DNA of 44,992 nt from Merdimmobilis hominis (GCF_900104615.1 NZ_LT629939.1:175251-220242), one strand, 5' to 3'; positions 24,120 to 32,089 are shown, counted from the first letter of the stretch. Translations and numbers: made by a program. The notes: a model not told the origin generated them from the sequence alone.

Positions 24120-24866
24120 ATGAGCAAGCTTGTCGTGGAGCATGTCTCCAAATCCTTTGACGGCGTCCCCATCCTAGAGGATGTCTCCCTCCGTCTGGAA
24201 GAGGGGGAACTGGTCTGCCTGCTGGGGGTGAGCGGCGCGGGCAAGACAACCTTGTTCAACATCATCTCCGGTCTGATGGAGCCGGAAGAGGGCAAGGTCT
24301 ATCTCTCCGGCGAGGAGATCACCGGCAAGGCGGGAAAGATCAGCTATATGCTGCAAAAAGACCTTCTCCTCCCCTACCAGACGGTGCTGGGCAATGTGGC
24401 CCTGCCCCTCCTCATCCGCGGGGTGAAAAAAGAGGAGGCCTACGCCGAAGCCGCCCGCCACTTTGGGGAATTCGGCCTGGCGGGGACGGAACACCGGTAC
24501 CCCAGCCAGCTCTCCGGCGGGATGCGGCAGCGGGCCGCCCTCCTTCGAACCTATCTCTTTTCCCAGAACGTGGCCCTTCTGGACGAGCCGTTCAGCGCCC
24601 TGGACACCATCACCAAAGGGGCCATCCACACCTGGTATCTGGAGGTGATGGAGCGCATCCGCCTCTCCACCTTGTTCATCACCCATGACATCGACGAGGC
24701 GATCCTCCTCTCCGACCGCATTTACATCTTATCCGGCAAGCCGGGGCGGATTGTGGCGGAGCTGGCCATTCGGGAGCCCAAGCCCCGCAGCGCTCAGTTT
24801 CCACTCACCGGGGAATTCCTTCAATATAAACGGGAGATTATCCGGCTGCTGGAACTGCCACACTAA
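24120..24866 (+). CDS. thiZ: ABC transporter ATP-binding protein (ThiZ)
   Basis: A 248-residue ATPase of the NitT/TauT/ThiZ type with all core motifs: Walker A GVSGAGKTT, Q-loop, signature LSGGMRQRAAL, Walker B VALLDEPFSALD and the His switch FITHDIDEA. It powers uptake through the permease just upstream. The start at ATG 24120 follows the thiY stop by 3 nt, with no strong ribosome-binding site, suggesting coupled translation. It is the last gene of the TPP-riboswitch operon. Confidence 0.94.
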   Translation: MSKLVVEHVSKSFDGVPILEDVSLRLEEGELVCLLGVSGAGKTTLFNIISGLMEPEEGKVYLSGEEITGKAGKISYMLQKDLLLPYQTVLGNVALPLLIRGVKKEEAYAEAARHFGEFGLAGTEHRYPSQLSGGMRQRAALLRTYLFSQNVALLDEPFSALDTITKGAIHTWYLEVMERIRLSTLFITHDIDEAILLSDRIYILSGKPGRIVAELAIREPKPRSAQFPLTGEFLQYKREIIRLLELPH

Positions 24867-24967
24867 GAAAAAATCCAGGAATCTTGAAAATATTTTTTGT
24901 TGTGACACCGTTCGACAAAATATCCCTTGACGGCCCCTTTATACTGAAAGGGTTAGGAGGGATTGGT

Positions 24968-25120
24968 ATGCCTAAGGAACAGCAGCTGGAAAACTACCGG
25001 GAGACCTTGCGGGAACTGGAGGCAATGCCCCCTTCCCCACACCGCGATTGGCTGGTTTCACTGGTCCGGGAGCAGATCGAAGCGCTGGAAAAATCCGAGA
25101 AATTCCCGGTCCACCTGTAA
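24968..25120 (+). CDS. Small hypothetical protein (50 residues)
   Basis: A short, charged, helical protein: an amphipathic helix, then a Pro/Ser turn (MPPSPHRDWL) and a second helix ending in a short tail, suggesting a helical hairpin. The start is ATG 24968 with GGAGGG 7 nt upstream, a strong site; the preceding in-frame codons are probably leader. I do not recognise a family. It stands alone between thiZ and a terminator. Good ribosome-binding site and uniform codon use are the only evidence that it is real. Confidence 0.65.
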   Translation: MPKEQQLENYRETLRELEAMPPSPHRDWLVSLVREQIEALEKSEKFPVHL

Positions 25121-25152
25121 GATCCCCGATCCCTTCCCGCTGCAAAGCGATG

Positions 25153-25192
25153 AAAAATCCCGGCGAACCCAATTGGGCTCGCCGGGATTTTT
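25153..25192. terminator. Bidirectional terminator
   Basis: AAAAATCCCGGCGA (25153-25166) pairs with the mirror sequence ending GCCGGGATTTTT (to 25192), with an inner CCCAATTGGG stem. It serves the small gene (+) and the MATE gene (-). Confidence 0.92.
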
Positions 25193-25200
25193 CATGATTT

Positions 25201-26547
25201 TTATTCCACCTGGAACTGCTTCCACCGCCCCATTTTCAGATAGATAAGCCCAAAGATCAGCGAGGTGGAGGATGCCAGCGGCGCAGCCAGCCCAATGCCG
25301 CTGAGGCTTCCCGGAATGTATCGGCTTAGGAAATAAGCGAGGGGCACACGAACCATTAACGTGGAAAAAAGGCCATTTGCCATCGAGAACACCGTGCGCC
25401 CACAGCCATTGAAAAAGCCGTTCATGCAGAATACAAAGGCCACCAGCAGATAGTCGATGGAGAAGGTTCGCATATATGCAATTCCGGCGGCAGTTACCTG
25501 CGGGTCCGCTTTGAAGATGTGCAGCACCGACTGCGGGGCCAGCTGTACCCACAAAAAGAAGAGGAACCCGCATCCCAAGGCCATGGAAATGGCGATAAGC
25601 AGGGATTTTTTTGCCCGATCCGGTTGTCCGGCCCCCATGTTTTGGGCTGTGAGGGCGGAAATCGCCCCGGAAAATGCCGTAGCGGGCAGCATGGCGAAGT
25701 TGGTGAACTTGCCGGCAATGCCCACCGCTGCCGAGGTGATCACCCCCAACGAGTTGACAATGGCCGCGATGAACAAAAAGGACACGCTGACCATCGATTC
25801 CTGCAAGGAAACCGGCAGACCAATTTTCAGCAGTTTCAATGCCTTATCCTTGTACATGTGGAAGCTTTGCAGCTTAAAGTCAAAGATAAAATCCCGCCGG
25901 GTCAGGTAGAGGATGGCCAAGCACATGCTCACCGCCTGGGAGAGGATGGTGGCCAGCGCCGCGCCGGCTGGGCCCATCCCCATGCCGCCGACCATAAGAA
26001 GATCCAGGGCAATGTTGGTCAGGCAGGCGATGGAGATAAAGAGGAGAGGACTTTTAGAGTCCCCTAGCCCCCGCAGCATGGCGCTGATGGCGTTGTAGCC
26101 AAAGATAAACAGGATGCCGCAGGAGGCAATCCGCACATAGGAGAGGGCCTGTTCGAAGGCCTCCGGCGGGGTTTGCAGCAGCGATAAAACCCAAGGGGCA
26201 CACAAAAACATCACTGCCGTGAAACCCACCCCCGCCGCAGCGAACATGGTCAGCATGGTGCTGATGGTCTCCTTGGTGTCTTTTTCCAGTTTGGCGCCGA
26301 AATATTGGGCGATCAGAATGGTGCCGCCCATGGTGAGGCCGGATACCATGCTGGTGACAATCTGCATCACTTGGCTGCCCACCGACACCGCTGAAATACC
26401 CGCCGAATTGGCAAACCATCCCACCACCGCCATATCCACCGCGCCGTACAGCGCCTGGACAAAGTTGGCGATCAGATAAGGGATGGCAAAGGTGATCAGC
26501 CGGCGGCCGATGCTGCCCTCGGTCAAATTGCTGCTGTTGTTCTCCAC
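25201..26547 (-). CDS. MATE family efflux transporter (MepA-like)
   Basis: A 448-residue twelve-helix MATE transporter. The first helix region (ITFAIPYLIANFVQALYGAVD) and MAVVGWFANSAGISAVSVG are typical of MepA-type pumps in Clostridia, and the second half repeats the pattern (GLPVSLQESMVSVSFLFIA). GTG 26547 is preferred as start because AAAGGCGG lies 7 nt before it; the frame runs open another 82 codons through the leader, which encodes nothing recognisable. The leader has a strong promoter and a hairpin terminator before the gene, so expression is probably controlled by attenuation (see separate entries). Confidence 0.92.
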   Translation of the reverse strand: MENNSSNLTEGSIGRRLITFAIPYLIANFVQALYGAVDMAVVGWFANSAGISAVSVGSQVMQIVTSMVSGLTMGGTILIAQYFGAKLEKDTKETISTMLTMFAAAGVGFTAVMFLCAPWVLSLLQTPPEAFEQALSYVRIASCGILFIFGYNAISAMLRGLGDSKSPLLFISIACLTNIALDLLMVGGMGMGPAGAALATILSQAVSMCLAILYLTRRDFIFDFKLQSFHMYKDKALKLLKIGLPVSLQESMVSVSFLFIAAIVNSLGVITSAAVGIAGKFTNFAMLPATAFSGAISALTAQNMGAGQPDRAKKSLLIAISMALGCGFLFFLWVQLAPQSVLHIFKADPQVTAAGIAYMRTFSIDYLLVAFVFCMNGFFNGCGRTVFSMANGLFSTLMVRVPLAYFLSRYIPGSLSGIGLAAPLASSTSLIFGLIYLKMGRWKQFQVE

Positions 26548-26611
26548 AGGGAGCCCGCCTTTCTTCCATACAATCTTTTGGGAGGGAAGCATGGCATTTG
26601 AAGCTATCCAC

Positions 26612-26703
26612 ACAAAAAAAGCTGGATAAGAATCAACCGCGGTCGATCTCTTATCCAGCACAAATCCGTCTGCTATCGCATGAGGACTCCTACCCTCCGA
26701 GTG
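26612..26703 (-). promoter_or_regulatory. Candidate riboswitch leader of MATE gene (possibly guanidine-IV / mepA type)
   Basis: About 90 nt of leader between the promoter and a hairpin terminator. The minus-strand RNA carries GGAGGGTAGGAGTCCTC (a stem GAGG/CCTC with loop GTAGGAGT), then TGCGATAGCA (a three-pair stem with loop GATA), then GACGGA, then the terminator stem. A compact aptamer followed by a U-tract hairpin before a MATE gene is the context of the guanidine-IV (mepA) switch. I cannot check the consensus, so the class is inference; attenuation itself is better supported. Confidence 0.5.
26614..26659 (-). terminator. Leader terminator / attenuator of MATE gene
   Basis: GCTGGATAAGA (26621-26631) is a perfect 11-bp inverse of TCTTATCCAGC (26649-26659). 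On the minus strand the hairpin is followed by seven U (A's 26614-26620). It lies about 45-110 nt downstream of the promoter and 67 nt before the MATE start codon. Confidence 0.87.
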
Positions 26704-26709
26704 AAATTC

Positions 26710-26739
26710 AGTATACCATTTTTCGCCGGGAATTGTCAA
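26710..26739 (-). promoter_or_regulatory. Promoter of MATE gene leader
   Basis: On the minus strand, TTGACA (26734-26739), 18-nt spacer, TATACT (26710-26715). Transcription would begin near 26703. Confidence 0.82.
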
Positions 26740-26782
26740 GGAACAGAGAGTTTCTCCTTCCGACAACCTTATAGAAAAAGCG

Positions 26783-26811
26783 TTGCGGCACATGCTCCAT
26801 TGTGGTATTAT
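26783..26811 (+). promoter_or_regulatory. Promoter of nucleotidyltransferase-domain gene
   Basis: TTGCGG (26783-26788), 17-nt spacer, TATTAT (26806-26811), about 37 nt before the GTG start. It diverges from the MATE promoter. Confidence 0.7.
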
Positions 26812-26847
26812 TTCATCTATATCATTCTATGGGCTGGAGGGCTTTTT

Positions 26848-27261
26848 GTGGAAAAATTGTTACAGGATATCAAACAATGGGCGCAAAATCACCCAAAAAT
26901 TGAGGGGGTTATTCTCGTTGGGTCTTGTGCGCGGGGCGATCACAAAGATGATTCTGACATCGACCTAGTCCTCCTCACCCCCAGCAAGGAGGATTTTCTT
27001 CAAAACCAGGCATTCACAGAGCAGTTTGGGACTGTAGCACGCCGCCAGACCGAGTATTATGGGGCCTGCACCTCCATCCGCGTGTGGTATGAAGGCGGGC
27101 CGGAAGTGGAGTTTGGCCTTGTAGAACCGTCGTGGATCGCCCGCCCTTTGGATGCGGGGACAATGCAGGTATTACAGGGAGGGTATCGGGTGATTTTGGA
27201 TAAAAAGCAGCGGTTTCCATCTTGTGTTCCCCCACCCTATACAAGTCCCTTCAACAAATAG
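26848..27261 (+). CDS. Nucleotidyltransferase-domain protein
   Basis: A 137-residue protein of the Pol-beta/MNT-like nucleotidyltransferase superfamily. The signature GSCARGDHKDDSDIDLVL (residues 25-42) carries the GSxxRG motif and both acidic residues of DxD (D37, D39); a third acidic strand, EVEFGLVE, follows near residue 95. Proteins of this size may be antitoxin-type (MNT) or aminoglycoside-nucleotidyltransferase-like; there is no HEPN partner beside it, so neither is supported. GTG 26848 has GGAGG 7 nt upstream. Single-gene transcript with a perfect-palindrome terminator overlapping its stop codon. Confidence 0.85.
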   Translation: MEKLLQDIKQWAQNHPKIEGVILVGSCARGDHKDDSDIDLVLLTPSKEDFLQNQAFTEQFGTVARRQTEYYGACTSIRVWYEGGPEVEFGLVEPSWIARPLDAGTMQVLQGGYRVILDKKQRFPSCVPPPYTSPFNK

Positions 27262-27294
27262 AAGGATGCCGTTAACGGCATCCTTCTATTTGTT
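27253..27294. terminator. 42-bp perfect palindrome, bidirectional terminator
   Basis: Both halves, 27253-27273 and 27274-27294, are exact reverse complements with the centre GTTAAC, and each begins with AACAAATAG or its inverse. It overlaps the stop codon of the plus-strand gene and lies 18 nt before the end of the minus-strand M20 gene. T-rich ends give a weak U tract on each strand. Confidence 0.8.
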
Positions 27295-27311
27295 GCCTTA
27301 TTCTGCCAATA

Positions 27312-28553
27312 CTACCGGTTCAGCTTGAGGACGGTGTCCGCAACCACATCAACTGCGCGGGCCAAATCCTCGTATTTGCTGGATTCCTCCGGCGAATGGC
27401 TCACCCCGTTTTTGCTGGGGATGAAGACCATCACCGTATCCATCTCTTCCGAGAGAAGGTGGGTGTCATGGGTTGCGCCGCTGAGCATCCGCTGGCAGCT
27501 GTACCCAGCAGCCTTGCAGGATTCTTCCAACAGATCCAGGAGTTCTGGGCTCATGGCGCCGGGCAGAATGTTGACCAGCTGTTCCACTGTGTAGCTCACC
27601 CCAGTTTCTTGGGAGACCTCCTCCAGTTTTTCCTTCATCTTGGCAACCACATGGTCGATTTTCTCCTTCTCGGCCGAACGGCAGTCCAACACCCATTCCA
27701 CTTTGCCTGCAATGGTGTTGAGGGCATTGGGGTACACTTGGAAATAGCCAACCGTCCCCACAGTGCCTCCGCCTTCTTCCCGGGCCCATCCGGGGATGCA
27801 GCTCACCACTTTGGCTGCCGCCTCCACCGCGTCTTTACGCATATTCATAGGGGTGCTTCCCGCGTGGTTGGATTCGCCCACCATTTGCACCCGGTACCGC
27901 TGCAAGCCGGCAATGCAGTCTACAAGGCCCAGCTGGGTTCCAGTGGCGTCCAGCACAGGACCCTGTTCAATATGGATTTCGATAAAGCACTTGACCTTGC
28001 TGGGGTCGATGCGGCAGTCTTCGATCTTATCCGGGTCGAGGCCAAACCGGCGGATGGCCTCATAGATGCTCTCCCCCTCGCTGTCCTTCAGGGATTTGAG
28101 TTCCTCCAACGTCCAGCGGCCCAGCATGGCCTTGCTGCTGACAAAGCACACCCCGTAGACAATGCCCTCCTCGTCGTTGGTGGCCACCACCTCCAAAGGG
28201 TGCTTCAGCCCCACGCCGCTCTCCTTGACCAACCGGGCGATCTCTATGGCAGAGACCACCCCGGCAATGCCATCATAGGCCCCGCCAGACTTCACTGTGT
28301 CATAGTGGGATCCGATGAGGATGGCCGGGGCATCCGGGTCTTCCCCCTCCAGCCGGCCGATGACTGCCCCCGAGTTATCCACCCGCACGGCAAGGCCGAT
28401 CTCCTCCATTTGCTGTTTTAAGTACTCCACGGCCTGCCGCGCTTCCTTGGTAAAGGGAAGCCGGGTGACGCCCTCGCCTGGGGTTGCGGTGAACTCCCGC
28501 AAGGTTTCCAAATGGTTTTGAAGCCGTGCTGTCAACTGAGTCAAATCCTTCAT
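27312..28553 (-). CDS. M20 family Zn-dependent amidase (hydantoinase/carbamoylase type)
   Basis: A 413-residue enzyme of the M20 AllC/carbamoylase group, which hydrolyses N-carbamoyl or allantoate-type amides. Key motifs: GSHYDTVKSGGAYDGIAGV (metal ligands), VATNDEEGIVYGVCFVSSKA (catalytic Glu pair), FIEIHIEQGPVLD, the lid with a HAGSTPMNMRKDA segment and the late metal-ligand region SGATHDTHLLSEEM. Related proteins act on allantoate, ureidoglycine or N-carbamoyl-amino acids; the substrate is not clear here and no purine-degradation genes are adjacent. GGGGAGGAG lies before ATG 28553. Cytoplasmic single gene. Confidence 0.92.
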   Translation of the reverse strand: MKDLTQLTARLQNHLETLREFTATPGEGVTRLPFTKEARQAVEYLKQQMEEIGLAVRVDNSGAVIGRLEGEDPDAPAILIGSHYDTVKSGGAYDGIAGVVSAIEIARLVKESGVGLKHPLEVVATNDEEGIVYGVCFVSSKAMLGRWTLEELKSLKDSEGESIYEAIRRFGLDPDKIEDCRIDPSKVKCFIEIHIEQGPVLDATGTQLGLVDCIAGLQRYRVQMVGESNHAGSTPMNMRKDAVEAAAKVVSCIPGWAREEGGGTVGTVGYFQVYPNALNTIAGKVEWVLDCRSAEKEKIDHVVAKMKEKLEEVSQETGVSYTVEQLVNILPGAMSPELLDLLEESCKAAGYSCQRMLSGATHDTHLLSEEMDTVMVFIPSKNGVSHSPEESSKYEDLARAVDVVADTVLKLNR

Positions 28554-28799
28554 GATCGTATCTCCTCCCCTTTAAAATTGCAGGATTTATTGCCTTAAAT
28601 ATACCATATTTTCTCCCAACAAGCAATCCAAATCAGGCAGATTCCACAAGAATCCGCCAACCTTAGAAATTCCCTTGTTTTCTTTGCCGGACCGCTGTTA
28701 TCTTGTGGGGAAATATGGTAAAATAGAATTTGTATATGTTTGCCCACCCCAGCCGCAGCGCCAAAACTGCGGCCTTCATACAAAAGGAGAACAAAAAAC

Positions 28800-29402
28800 A
28801 TGAGCAAAGTAACCTGGAAACCGGCGGCTCTGATGGCCCCCGTCCCCCCTGCCCTGGTATCCTGTGGCACGGTGGAAGAACCCAACTGCCTGACCATCGC
28901 CTGGACTGGCATCGTGAACACCAACCCGCCCATGACCTACATCTCGGTGCGGCCCACCCGCCATTCTTACCATCTGATTAAGGAATCGGGGGAGTTTGTC
29001 ATCAACCTGACCACCAAGGAGCTGCTCCGGACTGCCGACTGGTGCGGGGCCCGATCCGGCGCCAAATATGATAAATTCAAAGAAAAAGGGCTGACGGCGG
29101 AGCCCGCCACCATTGTCTCCGCCCCGATGATCGCCCAGAGCCCGGTCAGCCTGGAATGCAAAGTCCGCTCGGTGACTCCCCTTGGCACCCACGATATGTT
29201 CCTGGCGGACATTGTGGCAGTCAATGTGGATGAAAAATACATCGACGAAACCGGCAAACTCCGGCTGGAGCAGTGCGGCCTGGTGGCCTATGCCCACGGT
29301 TCCTATTATGCCATCGGCAAAAAGATGGGCTACTTTGGCTATTCGGTGAAGAAACACGTCTCCCGCAGCAAGCTGCCCCCCAAAACCGGGAGAAAGAAAT
29401 AA
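28800..29402 (+). CDS. Flavin reductase family protein
   Basis: A 200-residue FMN-binding split-barrel protein of the flavin-reductase-like family. The opening (LMAPVPPALVSCGTVEEPNCLTIAW, split by the strand turns) and the segment RPTRHSYHLIKESGEFVINL are characteristic. It binds FMN and probably acts as an NAD(P)H:flavin oxidoreductase or flavoredoxin in anaerobic electron transfer. The start is ATG 28800, with AAAGGAG 9-10 nt upstream; 20 earlier codons are leader. The ABC-F gene follows 39 nt downstream, possibly in one transcript, although the functions do not connect. Confidence 0.9.
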   Translation: MSKVTWKPAALMAPVPPALVSCGTVEEPNCLTIAWTGIVNTNPPMTYISVRPTRHSYHLIKESGEFVINLTTKELLRTADWCGARSGAKYDKFKEKGLTAEPATIVSAPMIAQSPVSLECKVRSVTPLGTHDMFLADIVAVNVDEKYIDETGKLRLEQCGLVAYAHGSYYAIGKKMGYFGYSVKKHVSRSKLPPKTGRKK

Positions 29403-29441
29403 CCCTGTCTATTATCACAAGCAAAGGATGAAGAAAACACT

Positions 29442-31040
29442 ATGATCACTGTTTCCAACCTGAGCCTCCAATTTGGCGGGCAGAAGCTGTTCAGCGACGT
29501 CAACCTCAAATTTACCCCCGGCAACTGCTACGGCATCATCGGGGCCAACGGCGCAGGCAAATCCACTTTTTTGAAGATCCTCTCCGGTGCGTTGGAACCC
29601 TCTACCGGCACGGTGGAGATCCCCGCCGCCCAGCGGATGAGCGTCCTCAAACAGGACCATTACGCCTACGATGAGTACAATGTCATCCTCACTGTCATCA
29701 TGGGCAACGAGCGGCTCTACCAAATCATGCAGGAAAAGGACGCCCTCTACGCCAAGGAGGATTTCTCCGATGAGGATGGGGTCCGCGCCTCCGAACTGGA
29801 AGGGGAATTCGCCGAGATGAACGGCTGGGACGCCGAGACCGAGGCCACCCAGATTCTCCAGGGATTGGGCATCGGGACCGATCTCCTCTATGCCCAGATG
29901 TCCAGCCTCACCGGCAGTGAGAAGGTCAAAGTCCTTCTGGCCCAAGCCCTCTTCGGCCACCCGGACATCATCCTGTTGGACGAGCCCACCAACGGCCTGG
30001 ACATTCAATCCATCAACTGGCTGGAAGACTTCCTCCTGGACTTTGAGGGGACAGTCATCGTGGTCTCCCACGACCGCCACTTCCTCAACGCGGTCTGCAC
30101 CCACACGGTGGACATCGACTACAACAAAATCAAGCTCTACGTGGGCAACTACGATTTCTGGTATGAATCCAGCCGGATTATGCAGTCGATGATGCGGGAT
30201 CAGAACAAAAAGCGGGAGGACAAAATCAAGGAGCTGCAAAGCTTCATCGAGCGGTTCTCCGCCAACAAATCCAAATCCAAGCAGGCCACCAGCCGTAAAA
30301 AGCTGCTGGACAAGCTGACCGTGGAGGAGATGCCCGCTTCCAGCCGGCGTTACCCCTATGTGGCCTTCCAGCAGGATCGGGAAGTGGGCAAGGATATCTA
30401 CTTCATGGATCGGGTCTCCAAGACGGTGGACGGGGTTCAGGTGCTGAACAACGTCTCCTTCCGGGTCAACAAGGGGGATAAAATCGCCTTCATCGGCGAG
30501 AACGAGATCGCCCTCACCACCTTGTTCAAAATCATGGCCGGCGAATTGGAACCGGATTCCGGTGAGACCAAATGGGGCGGCACCGTGACCACCTCCTACT
30601 TCCCCCAGGACAACTCCGCCTTCTTTGAGGGGTGCGACCTCTCCATCATGGAATGGCTGGCCCAGTTCTCCACCGACGAACATGAAAGCTACCTGCGGGG
30701 CTTTTTGGGCCGGATGCTCTTCTCTGGGGACGAGGCACTCAAACCGGTCAAGGTCCTCTCCGGCGGCGAGAAGGTGCGCTGCATGCTCTCCCGGATGATG
30801 CTGGCGGGCTCCAACGTCCTTCTTCTGGACCAGCCCACCAACCACCTGGATCTGGAGTCGATCACCGCCCTCAACAACGGGCTCATCGACTTTAAGGGCA
30901 ATGTCCTCTTTACCTCCCATGACCATCAGTTCATCCAGACCATTGCCAACCGAATCATCGAGATAACCCCCGATGGGGTCATTGACCGGATGTCCACCTT
31001 TGACGAATACCTGGAATCCAAAGGACTCGCCCGGCAGTAA
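29442..31040 (+). CDS. ABC-F family ATPase with altered second nucleotide site
   Basis: A 532-residue ABC-F protein with two ATPase domains and no membrane segments; ABC-F proteins act on the ribosome. Domain 1 has Walker A GANGAGKST (34-42), an unusual signature SLTGSEKV (155-162) and Walker B ILLDEPTNGLD. The linker (about 240-300) is basic. Domain 2 has GENEIALTT (352-360) where Walker A is expected, lacking the Lys, but a normal signature LSGGEKV (439-445) and Walker B LLLDQPTNHLD. It resembles the YkpA/YbiT-type housekeeping group rather than antibiotic-resistance ABC-F proteins, though this needs a tree. GATGAAG lies weakly before ATG 29442. Confidence 0.93.
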   Translation: MITVSNLSLQFGGQKLFSDVNLKFTPGNCYGIIGANGAGKSTFLKILSGALEPSTGTVEIPAAQRMSVLKQDHYAYDEYNVILTVIMGNERLYQIMQEKDALYAKEDFSDEDGVRASELEGEFAEMNGWDAETEATQILQGLGIGTDLLYAQMSSLTGSEKVKVLLAQALFGHPDIILLDEPTNGLDIQSINWLEDFLLDFEGTVIVVSHDRHFLNAVCTHTVDIDYNKIKLYVGNYDFWYESSRIMQSMMRDQNKKREDKIKELQSFIERFSANKSKSKQATSRKKLLDKLTVEEMPASSRRYPYVAFQQDREVGKDIYFMDRVSKTVDGVQVLNNVSFRVNKGDKIAFIGENEIALTTLFKIMAGELEPDSGETKWGGTVTTSYFPQDNSAFFEGCDLSIMEWLAQFSTDEHESYLRGFLGRMLFSGDEALKPVKVLSGGEKVRCMLSRMMLAGSNVLLLDQPTNHLDLESITALNNGLIDFKGNVLFTSHDHQFIQTIANRIIEITPDGVIDRMSTFDEYLESKGLARQ

Positions 31041-31066
31041 GGGGAACCACTCAAATCCATCCAAAG

Positions 31067-31100
31067 AAAAAAGGCATCCTCCCATAGGAGGATGCCTTTT
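31067..31100. terminator. Terminator after ABC-F gene
   Basis: AAAAGGCATCCTCC (31067-31080 plus CC) pairs with GGAGGATGCCTTTT (31087-31100). It lies between convergent genes and can act in both directions. Confidence 0.92.
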
Positions 31101-31117
31101 ATTGTGTGAAATGGGTA

Positions 31118-31990
31118 TTATGCAGCTGTGCTGGAGCTGCCTTCGGGAACATCTTCCGGAGCGGAGGCATCGGGAGCGGTGTCGGGATTGGACACATCCC
31201 CTTCAGGGGCAGTGCCGTCTTCCTCACCAGTCAAGGCGGGAACTTCGATGTAAGTATCCAGATCCTCAGGGAACTCGATCTCAAAATCTTGACCGGGATC
31301 CACATAGGTCAGGTCCACTTTAACAGTGGTCTTAACTTCCTGGCCTTCCATCACCATGGTGAACACCATATCGACAGTTTCGGCAGTGATGTAGCCGTCT
31401 TTGTTCACGGTGGCAGTGCCGTTCATCGACTCAAAGTTCATCTCCGTGCCCTCGGGGATGGCGTTCTCACCAGCGGTGCTCATAGCCTGGTCAAAATACT
31501 CTTTCATCTTGTCCTGGCTAATGGTGTAGGTCAGGGTGGTGACGCCGTCGGCCTCGGTCATGGTCAGGTTCTCCAAGTATTCCACGGGGGCAGAATCCAT
31601 GGTCATGCTCTCGGCCTGTTTGGCAATTGCCTCCAAATCCATGGCTTGTTTGACCTTAGTGCCCATGGCATTGGTGTAGTTGTAGCCATCTTTGTAGTAG
31701 ACAGCCATGTCGATGCTCTGGCCCATGACAGTGGTGCCGCCAGTCATCGCCATTTCAAACTTGTCATCAGCTTTCTTCATCTTCATGACCATGTCCATCT
31801 TCATGCCGAGGGACATGCCGCCCATGTCCATGTCGAGGTCCATTGTCATGTTGGCTTGGGTTGAAGTCAGAGCCGCATTCTTGGCAACCGCTTCCGTATA
31901 CACCTCTTCAGCGGTCTTCTTTGTCTGACCGCAAGCGGCAAAGGTCAAAACCATTGCACCGGCAAGGGTCAGCGCCAGAAATTTTTTCAT
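31118..31990 (-). CDS. Secreted Met-rich lipoprotein (DUF6612-like)
   Basis: A 290-residue lipoprotein: signal peptide MKKFLALTLAGAMVLTFAAC with a lipobox (FAAC, Cys at residue 20). The mature part alternates strands as in LppX/LolA-like or DUF6612-type lipoproteins (NMTMDLDMDM, YYKDGYNYTNAMG, TMTEADGVTTLTYTISQ), so a hydrophobic-cavity fold is possible. It contains a Met- and Asp-rich stretch at about residues 48-73 with methionine at nearly every other position. The tail is acidic and Pro/Ser-rich. AAAGGAGG lies before ATG 31990. Function unknown; lipid binding is inference. Confidence 0.85.
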   Translation of the reverse strand: MKKFLALTLAGAMVLTFAACGQTKKTAEEVYTEAVAKNAALTSTQANMTMDLDMDMGGMSLGMKMDMVMKMKKADDKFEMAMTGGTTVMGQSIDMAVYYKDGYNYTNAMGTKVKQAMDLEAIAKQAESMTMDSAPVEYLENLTMTEADGVTTLTYTISQDKMKEYFDQAMSTAGENAIPEGTEMNFESMNGTATVNKDGYITAETVDMVFTMVMEGQEVKTTVKVDLTYVDPGQDFEIEFPEDLDTYIEVPALTGEEDGTAPEGDVSNPDTAPDASAPEDVPEGSSSTAA

Positions 31991-32060
31991 TGGGGTATCC
32001 TCCTTTAGCTCGTATCCATACGATTAAAACTGGCGCACTTTTGTTGCACCGATTTGCTTC

Positions 32061-32089
32061 ATTTTAGCATATTTTTTGCATCATGTCCA
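32061..32089 (-). promoter_or_regulatory. Promoter of Met-rich lipoprotein gene
   Basis: On the minus strand, TGGACA (32084-32089), 17-nt spacer, TAAAAT (32061-32066), about 45 nt before the ribosome-binding site. The rest of the gap 32090-32266 shows no gene. Confidence 0.72.

Noticed and set aside
23094-24143. Minus-strand open frame of 349 codons opposite thiY
   Set aside because: Shadow of the lipoprotein gene; the low-complexity Val/Gly/Phe product has no motifs.
29415-31085. Minus-strand open frame of 556 codons opposite the ABC-F gene
   Set aside because: It mirrors the coding frame of a well-supported gene in GC-rich DNA, has no ribosome-binding site and its product (Gly/Asp/His-rich) matches no fold. 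Antisense shadow.
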